Positions 1 through 9,800 of a stretch of 64,000 bases of DNA are shown here, piece by piece. This DNA is from Lepeophtheirus salmonis (lineage: Eukaryota > Arthropoda > Copepoda > Siphonostomatoida > Caligidae), in assembly GCF_016086655.4 (NCBI RefSeq), contig NW_027294471.1:1-64000 (forward strand). The letters run 5' to 3'. The notes beneath the pieces were generated by a model. That model made no database searches. It was given only the letters and a program-made list of their open reading frames with translations, and was not told the origin of the DNA. Position 1 is the first letter of the stretch, and each line of letters starts with the position of its first letter. Position numbers and translations under genes: made by a program.

Positions 1-1079
1 AAAGAGGAAATGGGAAAAAAAAGTTTTTTAAATTTTTGTAGCCAAATAATATTAGTACACAATGTACTCACACTTAGTTGCATTAATGAATGCCATGTAT
101 TTCTTAAAAAGAGTGCAACACAAAGTTTGTATTACGTTAGGCATATAATTAAAGCCACATGGAATAATGACGCATTCGGCCTCACTTGTTTTTCTTTTTT
201 TTTTCCTTGAAGGAATTGAGTAAAAATGTTGTTGATACGTTTTTTTTCTTTTTTTCAACCAATTTCTCCTATTACATTCCCCTCATGGTGGAATAAAATT
301 TTTGCATGATTATTCCAGGTCTAGAATTTCATTATGAAATCCGTACTTATTAACACAAGCATAAATTTGTATTGAGATATCTTTTCACTGAAAAAATCCT
401 CAGTATTAAATATTTGTATCCTAAGGATATGAATCTGTAGGCGAACGAAACAAACCAATTGTGACGAAACAAAAGCAATGCTATCAGCAGGGATACGGGT
501 ACATCTAATCATTTCTAAAATATTTTGGTGTCAGCCCATGTTTAACTTAAACTACATAAATACATAGATAGATAGAAAATAAATCTCAGCAAACATTTTT
601 TCAATTATGTTTTCTCTTATTTCTTTTATTTTACATATCCGTTACTTACTTCTTGTCTTTCTTCAAGGCTCCCAATGAGGTAAATACTTTGTGTTTGTGA
701 TCAATCCTTTCAAATGTTTCCCCTTTCTCAACCTATCTTTCTTTCTTTCCTCCACCCTCCCATCATTCCTATTTTTAAAGCAACTTTTATTACAAAAACA
801 TAATAAAAATACATAATTATTATGCTACATTACTATAATGTTTACATCCTTTCAAAAAATATCTAATTCGAGCGAGTTACAAGTGTGAAATGGGATGTAT
901 TTCATTATTTATAATTAAGGATGTAAAAATTGTCTAAATCTTTGTGAGATTAAACCAAAAAGAAAAGTATACCTATATTGGAAAGTTTGATATACAACAT
1001 ATCTGTTGACATAGATAACTATTAAAACTGTAGTTATCCTTGCTCGCTTTTACGTTTGAATTTTCCAAATAGGGAGAAA

Positions 1080-1375
1080 TAATCATCTCGACAGTTGTTC
1101 ACTAAAAATTTAGTTTTAGGGAGAAAAATTACAAAAATCCATAGCTATTGACAGAAAATTAATTTTTTACGAAAGAAATTTGAAAAATTAAATTTTTGTG
1201 GAATTTTTTTTTCTTCAAAATTCAACTAAATTTCAAATATTAGATTTTTTGAAAAAAAAATAAAATCAAATATTGAATTTTCTAGTAAAAAACAAAAATT
1301 TACCGTAATTTTTTGTTTTGGGTGAGGGAGCTACAGTCCCTCCAGCCCACCCCTTGGGGACGCCCCTGTAGAAAC
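1080..1375. repeat. AT-rich dispersed repeat with CCCCTCCAGCCC...GGACGCCCCTG end
   Basis: A stretch of A/T runs with the phrase AAAATCCATAGCTATTGACA is followed by GGGTGAGGGAGCTACAGTCC, a CCAGCCCACCCCTTGG segment and a GGGGACGCCCCTG end. The same phrases recur at about 11697, 17950, 27170, 29580 and 40440. It is probably a non-autonomous transposon (MITE-like); the left boundary is uncertain. Confidence 0.5.
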
Positions 1376-1851
1376 ACTATTTTGGGTCTCAAAATTGATA
1401 TTTTTACTACATAAAATGTACAAACTTTAATAAAGCCCAATCAAATGGCTTTAAGAATAGAAGTATACATAACACATGTTAGTTTATACCAATGATTCAT
1501 ACTAATATTTGAATATAATCAAAGTCATATGAACATCCTTAAAAATTGTACAATTATTTTTTATTTGATCAATTAGGGACGAAAAAAGTAGGATAGTTTA
1601 GGATATCTTATTCTTTCTATTAGAACAGTAAATTTTTATCTACAACACGGAAATTTGATTGTATTACGATGTAATAACATATTTATCATACATCTCAGTG
1701 TCATGTTTATAATAAATTGAGTAATAAAATTTATATAGACAGTAATGTTGAAGTTCTTATATTTGTTGATATCGTTTTGACGTCCATTAGCTTACTATTT
1801 TCCTTAATACCAATCAAAAAAAGGGTTTATTCTTATAGCGTGAGAACTAGT

Positions 1852-2576
1852 GTTGAGTTTCGGTCTGGAAATCCTAGACCGGTGTGAGACCGTGAAATTT
1901 TTTGTTGTACCAAACTCATTCGGTCCATCAAAAAAAAAAAACTTGTCTGGACAGGTCTCATCGAAAAATTTGGTCTAGATCTGTCCAAAGGAAAAATTCG
2001 GTCCAGTTCGGTAACAAAAAAAAAAAAAAATCGGTCTAGACCGATTTTATAGATAAATTGTTTATAACATGACATCAATTGTATTTTCAAGTACAATGAC
2101 GTCATACCAAGTTTAAACAGAGAGAGCTCGGATGAATTTTAATCCCGTCGTTCTCTCGTGGAATACGGAATTCTGAAATCGAACATCTGTTGAGATGGGT
2201 GATCAAGCTCGAAGTATATTATTCCTTTGGTCCTAACTCTTGGGGAACACTAAAGTCAACTTATCTACTCAATTGATTTGCTTGTATAATCGAATGACTA
2301 AATTTATATTTTATGTATATAGTATTTGTTCAAGAAAATATGGTGTACTTATGAATTATTTTTTTGAAAATATCAATTACGGTTGATCTAGAAAAGAAAG
2401 AAATTAGGTCTCTTATAATATATGACACCGAAAAAATCGGTCCATAAAGAAAGACCGGAAAAAAATATCGTCCACGGCCTGGACCGAAAAGTTGGTCCAA
2501 ATCGGTCTAGAAAAAATCACTTGACGAACCAAAAAAAAAAAAAAAAAAGAAACTGTCCCAGACCGAGTCTCAACAA
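1852..2576. mobile_element. Foldback-type element built of GGTCTAGACCGA-like motifs
   Basis: The left arm begins GTTGAGTTTCGGTCTGG (1852) and the right arm ends CCAGACCGAGTCTCAAC (about 2560-2576), an imperfect terminal inverted repeat. Inside both arms, short CGGTCC / GGTCTAGACCGA palindromic blocks alternate with poly-A tracts (1930, 2016, 2530). The middle (2100-2400) has no coding potential that I can see. The structure suggests a non-autonomous foldback or hAT-like MITE inserted in the p190 intron. Confidence 0.5.
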
Positions 2577-3142
2577 TAGTATATATATATATTATTTTTT
2601 TTAAATGTATGTATTCACGATGATTTTGACAATTTTTCCATTTCTATTTAAAATATACGCTGCTCCTTCTTAAATATCTATGCATTTACTACTTTCTTCA
2701 TGTTTATTTTCTTCTTTTAGTTTTAATTTTGAGTTTGTTTCTTTTATATTTTATATTAATTTTTTCTTCATATTTCTGTTGGTGTTTGTACCATTCATAC
2801 AAACTATAATCATTATTTAATACCTTGAAACAAAATAGAGGACAGAATCAAGGTACATGCATTGTAGCATTTAATCGATACTTCTCTCATTATATGTAAT
2901 ATTTATAATATCTACACAATTGCGTGTCAGTGAATGAGCGCGTGAAAGAGGTATCTTCTTATTCTAAAATGCCTTGTAATTTTTTAAAGTGCAATTGAGA
3001 TATAAATGGAATTATATCATCTGTCATTTTGTGCTGCATGTGTCGTATCTTTTTAGTAGTTTTTTTTTTTAATCAACGAATTTACTGCGGGCAATTAATT
3101 ATTATAATTCATATTAACATTTTTTAATCAACTCTAAAATAG

Positions 3143-3890
3143 GTTCCGAAAGGACTTTAAGATCCTATTAGAAGAAATGGGATGCGTTACTCCTGGCAAG
3201 AGCATAAATGAACTTCGAGTCTTATTTCTTGGCCGTGAATGCTTTGAAAATCTCTCAGAAAGAGATGTTCAAGATATATATGATCTTCACCAAAGAGAAA
3301 TTATTGTCAAAGCCAAGAAAAACTTTCAAGTAAGTAATAGTCGAGGGTAAATTGTTTTTCATTTTTAATATGTTTAAATCCCTTCGTTCATTTACCTATT
3401 TCACGGTTTCTTAGGAGTTATTATTGGAAAGGTCAGACTTATTCTACCAATTTCGTTCAAGTCCGACTGGAACCATAACGCAAGATGATATATTTGATAT
3501 AACAGAATTATTGCAAGAAGATTCTAGGTATTTGCTTAATAAATTTAATTAACTTATTCGTTATCCCCTATGTTGACTTTTTACTCTAACTTCATGTTTG
3601 TTCATTATAGATATAAAGCCTTAGATAGAATGGATGCGGATCGTAAACTCCTACTATACCAACATTTGGGATTTGTTCATTGTCCTATTCGGGAGCACTG
3701 TCCTGCATTTCCGAATTGCTTTGATTCATGTGTAGAAAGGATTGTATCTAAAAAAGCTACAAGGCCCAATTCTTTTACCCGTGGAGGGAATAGAGGAAGT
3801 GGTCCAAACAACATTCTCGAAAATAGTCATCTAAACCTTTTGGTTTTAGGCATTGAGGGACTCGCAAATGATCTTGCTAATCATATTCGA
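3143..3890 (+). CDS. RhoGAPp190: FF-domain exons of the p190 RhoGAP
   Basis: Exons 3143-3329, 3415-3527 and 3611-3890 encode the last two FF repeats, helical protein-binding modules that in p190A contact the transcription factor TFII-I (family knowledge). Visible hallmarks are FRKDFKILLEEMG at the start, then the ELLLERSDLFYQF motif and RYKALDRM followed by DADRKLLLYQHLGFVHCP. Vertebrate p190 has the equivalent RYKAL and GFVYHP strings at the end of FF4. The third exon then runs into NLLVLGIEGLANDLANHIR, the first beta strand and P-loop-like turn of pseudoGTPase domain 1. Two short introns (about 85 bases each) split the module. Confidence 0.92.
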
Positions 3891-6800
3891 GTAAGGACTT
3901 TATTAGATTTATTCATACTAGGTGTCATTATTTATAACCGTCTTCCCTCATTAGAACCAATGCAACGACAATGATTTTGAATATGAAGGTCATATTTTCT
4001 CTTTGGAGTTTCGTACTGTTACTGGAGATGTATCTTTACCAGAAAATGCATTCAGAACTCAAGACTTTCTACCCCATGGTAATGTTGTTTGCAATTATTT
4101 ATTTTATTAGAAAATACAAAAAAATTCTTATTTTAATCATTGATGTTAAGAACAAACTGAAGATTAATGAAGTATTTTATACACTCATTATAGGTTGCTT
4201 TTGCACTTTTTCAAATGCTGACTCTTTTGAATATATCCGAGTGTCTTTAGAAAAGACGTTATTGTCAAATTTAGAACACGAGGATCGCCTTCCGTTCCAA
4301 GGTTTGCCTTTAGTCCTAGTTTTTGCTCCAGACTCTTCACTCACGGAGAAGGATTTGGCCTATCTGAGAAAAGAGGGTCAAAGCATCGCAGATTCTTTTC
4401 AATGTTCCTTCATAAATGTGTGTGTTCGATCTGATTTGGATAATTCTTTTACAATAAGTGATAACTTGATTGAAGATGCTATTCGAGATCTTATTGATGG
4501 CATTTCCAGGCGATCAGGAATTCTTAATGCGTATCAATCAGCAACAAGTAACAATACAGAACCAGATATTCGGTAAGTTTTTTCATTGCTTAAAAACACT
4601 GTCTATTGTTTTTATCTCTTAAACTCGGAATATTAATTTTAGAATTATCATGTGTATGCTGTGTGGAGATCCTTATAATATTGAACATGTCTTGGCTCCA
4701 GTTCTCACACATCAAAATTCAAGTTGTATAAATGGTGAACGTGGTGTAACTATTGAAATGCCTCTTGGTGATAAAATAAGAAGAAGAATCGAGATAATAA
4801 TTTCGTCATATCACGGTGCAACCGAGTTTAGGGATGAACTTATTCATGGTTTTATTCTAGTCTATTCGACGAATCGCAAAGCCTCGCTTGCAACATTAAG
4901 TGCATTTTCCATGGATGTTCCTGAGCTTCCGATACTTGTATATGGAATCAATGATATAACTATTGTTTCTGGGGGCTTAAGTACATTAACTGGCATACAA
5001 AATAATACCTCATCATCTGCAAATGAGCAACTTAGGCCTCTATTAATTTCTGAAGGAAAAAATCTCTCTGAAAGATTAAATGCGCATTTCATCAATTCCA
5101 ATACTTCACAGCAGAAAGGTATTTTGATAATCAAATGACGGATTCTGGTCTTTTACTAAATTATTTATTTTTCTTAAGTTACTTTCTATACGGAATTCTT
5201 CCAAGAAGTTTTCGATAAAAAATCCGAGATTGAATCAGCCTTTTCAATGGAAGATAACAATAGATTGGATGATTCTGGAGAGGGAACACTGGAACGACCT
5301 AGTAGACGCATTCAGCCAGTGCCTCCTCCAAGGTAAGCTTTAATTCGATTGATTTATTCGGAACATATACTTTAATATATCCCTGTTCTAACCAGAATGG
5401 ACAGCTATCGGCTAAAACGAGGGCCTCCTTCAAATGCATCTCGATCTGGTTCGGGCTCGGAGATTTATGAAAGACTTCCTGGGCTGGACTCTGGTTCCTT
5501 AGTTGATGATGAGCCAAGCTTTGATGATAGGTTGAGACTATCTCCTAGTGATGAAGATAGTGATATTTATAGCCACGTAGATTCCATGGATAGGCAAAAT
5601 GGAGGTCCGACGGAGCACCTAATAAAACCATCTCTGATCAAAAATCGTAGGAAACAACAAGGTATAATACTTAATTAATTAATTTGTATATTTATGTATA
5701 TGATCTCCTGGCTTGTAATAAATTGCTTTCATTCATTTTCTTTTACACGCTGCTATTAAAGATGTATCCTCGGATTCTAGTTTTATCTCTTTTCCTGCTC
5801 GGCCGAGTTTTTTTAAATCTAATCGTTCATCACCGACTCGAGACAGTTCATTGCCAAAATATGGAGTGTCTCGTAGGCATTTACCTCCTGCAGGAGGAGG
5901 AATAACAACCGCACCTCCTCCGCCACCGCCACCACCTCCTCCCCCTCCTCCACTACCGTCTCAAAGGCTATTTAAAGCAGATAGCCTTAACACAGATAGA
6001 ACAGGATATTTTGAAAATAGGGGTGATTGCTTTTTAAAATTTTCTTTCTTCTTCATATTCAAACTGTTTCATATTTTCCAATGACCAATTGATCATTTTT
6101 GTGTTTGTAACTATACATAGGAGGATATGGATAAAGTTTCCATTAGAAAGTTATTATGAGTGTACTTATTCATAATATGTATATTCTCAACGTTGAAAAA
6201 GCAAAGAAAAAGGAATAACTAATCTAAAAGAAAATATTAATTTTTGTGATGAAATTTGATGGTGTTTTATTTGGGAAGAGAAGCCAGATAATTTTATCTC
6301 AAATTCTTATATATATTATACATGTAGAGGTGTAAAAAGAGCCATTCCCGGTGTATGAAATATATTATGATGTCATACTAAATAAGTATGGTATTGTTGA
6401 GAAACAACAAATCAGCTCATAATGGAGGGAATGAAGAAACTGACATTATTTTCTGCTTTATTTCAAAGCAACTTTTCATAACCCATTCAAGCACACACTC
6501 TTCTTCGAAAAAGAAATCATTCTTCCACTAAAAGTGCATGATGTGATATTTTTTTCTTCAATGGAAAATGATTTAATTTATGCAATTTTTAGCACATTTA
6601 AAATGTCATGACATATAATCCTAACTAACGGAAAGTAATAAAGAATAGCTTTTTAAAAAACGGATATGATTTTAGAGAATGTCTCTTTTTATACATCTCT
6701 TATAATTATAGATTTGATTTGAGTATATATGTATTTAAAAAAATGCGTTATGAGAAATATATTTTGTAGGTTTTGAGGGATTTCCCTCTCCAGACACACC

Positions 6801-9800
6801 CCCAGAACCAGCCCCGCCTGATCCCCGCGATCCTCGAAATAATTCTTCAAATCGCGGTGGAACTGGTGGTTTTACTACAACAACTAATGCACCACCAAAA
6901 CGATTGGTAAAAGCCTCAACAATGCCTGCCGCTACAGGTCCGAATGCCAGTATGGAGGATATTACATGTATGATATCACCTTAGATATCAATCATTCATT
7001 CATTACTCTCTTTCTTTCTTCTTCGTTATTATATATTTTTTTCCTTTCTTCTCGTTTATTTATGTATCTTAAGCATAATTCATTTTATTACAACATATAC
7101 AAAGTCCCAGTTCTGAATGTTTCTCCTCCTCCTCTGAAATCACTTCCAAGTCTTCCAAGAGTATCCTTATTTATTTAGTTATTTTTGTTTATTTCATTTT
7201 AAAACAAACAAAAAATTAACACGTAGCAACAACAACAAAATATTGTTGCAATAATTGTGTTGTTAATTACTGTGACCAGTAACTTTGCTGCAAAAAATTT
7301 TGCCGCCGGTAATTTAAAAAAAAAATACTTAAGTTAAAGTTCAAAATAAATCATAAAAGGCGGCGAATATGTCATGCGGCGAAATTACCTAGAAGCGTTA
7401 ATTACATACTTTGAAACTTAATCCCTGTGTATCTATATGTGTTTCTTCTTTACTTTATTTATTAGTCAAGCTCTGTGAATACATGTATAACATATAATTA
7501 CGCAATTATGAATAGTTGACTTTATATATGTATATATATATATTCTCAAACTAGGCATATATACAAACATACATACTATACCATCATTAGGCACTACATA
7601 CCATCTCCAACACCTACACGGATACAAAAAAAAAAAAATTATAATTTTGAATCGGAACTGAGACTCGTTGCACATTATTAGTACATATATTTATAATTAC
7701 AATGATCTCATGGGTTTCGTTCCTTCTTACCTTGTTTCAACCATTTATCAAGCCTTTTTCAGCTTCACTTAGTTAACTTTAATTAGTAGATAAGGCTTTG
7801 ATACATGGTTGCTTCTTTGATTCACTACACTCCCCCACAGATGTTAGAATGTTCCTCATTCTTACACACTTCTCTTTTCCTCTCTTAAACTTTTATATTT
7901 CACAATATTTAATTCATTTCTCAAAGGTTTATTATCATTCTTTCTATCCTTTTTTAATATCCAATTCCTTTGAGAAATATTATAGATTATGAGGCATTGT
8001 TAAATTATTTTACTCGTTATTTCAGTCAATACTTTTTAGGACAAGTATTGTTATTATTAACACACACACTTTAAAAAAAATGAAGTCACTCCGAGACTTA
8101 TGTCAATTTTGATTAATTCATTATTATTATTGAATTGATTTGTGTATACATAGATAAATGCTAACTATTTCTTTAAATTTGATCTCAAGGAAGGTCTTAA
8201 TATAGTTAATTAAAATATTGTTTTAAAAACCGCATAATGAATGAATTGTCCATCTGTTACTCCTATTCCAAGGAGAAGGGATAGATGGATGGATTTAATA
8301 ATTATTAATCTACATAAATACATAGTTAGATGCTTGTTGAATGTTTAAAAAAAAAAAAATATATATATATATAATAGTTTATATGTACTACTATATTCTA
8401 TTCTATTGTTTATCGCAATTTACGTAACAAAAGCAATAACTTATTAGTTAGTTAGCACTAGGAGTTTAATAATTAGACTTTAATTAATTATTATAGCAGT
8501 ATACATACATTTATGTTAGATTTTAGTCTGAGAACCATTCAAAGGAGGAGTCGTTATTAACTTAATTACTTAATGATTGCTGTTGCTGTTTTATTTGAGT
8601 ACTATATTTTTCTATGTATAATAGAAATCCATATTAAGTTGATCCCTCGTTTCGCAGGTTGGGTAGACGATTCCCTGTTTCTTAGACGTAAAAATGATGG
8701 GCTTGAGGACTCTGAAATGTGGAATAGCAATGGATCTTCAACAAATAATATAGGCGGTGGAGCTTTTACTACGGGTAGAAGACGTCCACCACCACCCGTT
8801 AAGCCAAGAGGCCAACTCCCTGGCCGGCTAAACATGAACGATTTCAATAAAATCACTGCAGCTCTCACTTCAATGCAATTAGAAAACAAATTATCACCTC
8901 GCTCGTCTATCAATGCACCTCTTGCCATATCAGAGGACATTGATCAGGGAGGCTACGCTGTTCCAAGAGATAATTTGAAGGGAGGAGGGGGCTCAATAGA
9001 ATCTAATGAAAACGTTAAATCCAAGTCATCTTCTTCTGTTTCATCTTCTCAACAGCCAAACGAATACGCTCAACCGATATCCCTCGACTCTTCAGATCTA
9101 TCTTCTTCAGGAACAAAGAATAAGCTTCGTCATAGAGAGCGGAGGGAACAAATTGCAATGCAAGCAGACGGAAGTGGGAGTGACTCTGAGAGTTCCAGTG
9201 ATGATGAAGCCTCTTCCAGACATGGTAATAACAATCGGCCTCCACATAAAAGACAACACAGAAAGAAAAAGGGGGTCGCTATACCAGTTGCTACTCCTAA
9301 GGTTCCTCCAATGCCCACACAAATGCCTCGAGTTATGGCAAAGGATCCTACTAAATCTCCTACAATTGAACCAGATAGAGGTAATTCTTTCAAAATTTAT
9401 GCACGTCTTTAATGTTGTAAAAGGAGTAAATGGCCTCTTTAACTACTCGATATTGATCTGATCTCATCCCCCCTCAATGATTGATTTAAAAGATCAAAGA
9501 GGGTGAGCGTTGTTTTGTGTTCTAGTTTTGTTTTTTTCCTGCTAATTAATATGAATTAAATTAGGATGATCATATTTGGGTTAAAATACCGTATTTGAAC
9601 TTGGATCCTAATTGCTATAACGCCTGAAAATATTATTTCTTTAAAAACTCAACCGGAGGTAGTGATTGGACTCATAATTATAAAGGGACTATTTATTTCT
9701 TCTTTTTTACAAAAAAGTCTGACATACATGATTTATTTGTTCAATTAAATATATTTCTATAATTTTATATTATAAAATAGCCTTGCCGAACTCGGACTAT

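Larger units (their letters stand above)
1..3142 (+). other. Intron of the p190 RhoGAP gene (5' side)
   Basis: No exon with p190 similarity is visible here and the first recognised exon opens at an acceptor at 3141-3142, so this is most simply intron sequence. It is AT-rich with poly-A/T runs and holds two repeat elements, listed separately (about 1080-1375 and 1852-2576). A 12-base GCTCCCAATGAG at 668-679, flanked by CTTTCTTCAAG and GTAAAT, has the signals of a microexon but cannot be supported further. Confidence 0.6.

Noticed and set aside
5684..5905. Open frame overlapping the p190 exon at 5762-6022
   Set aside because: Wrong frame; the true exon is fixed by phase with both neighbours and by p190-type composition.
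8602..8940. 112-codon - strand frame opposite p190 exon 8658-9380
   Set aside because: Shadow of the + strand coding sequence.
9006..9461. 151-codon + strand frame overlapping the same exon
   Set aside because: Alternative frame of the Ser/Pro-rich linker with no motif.
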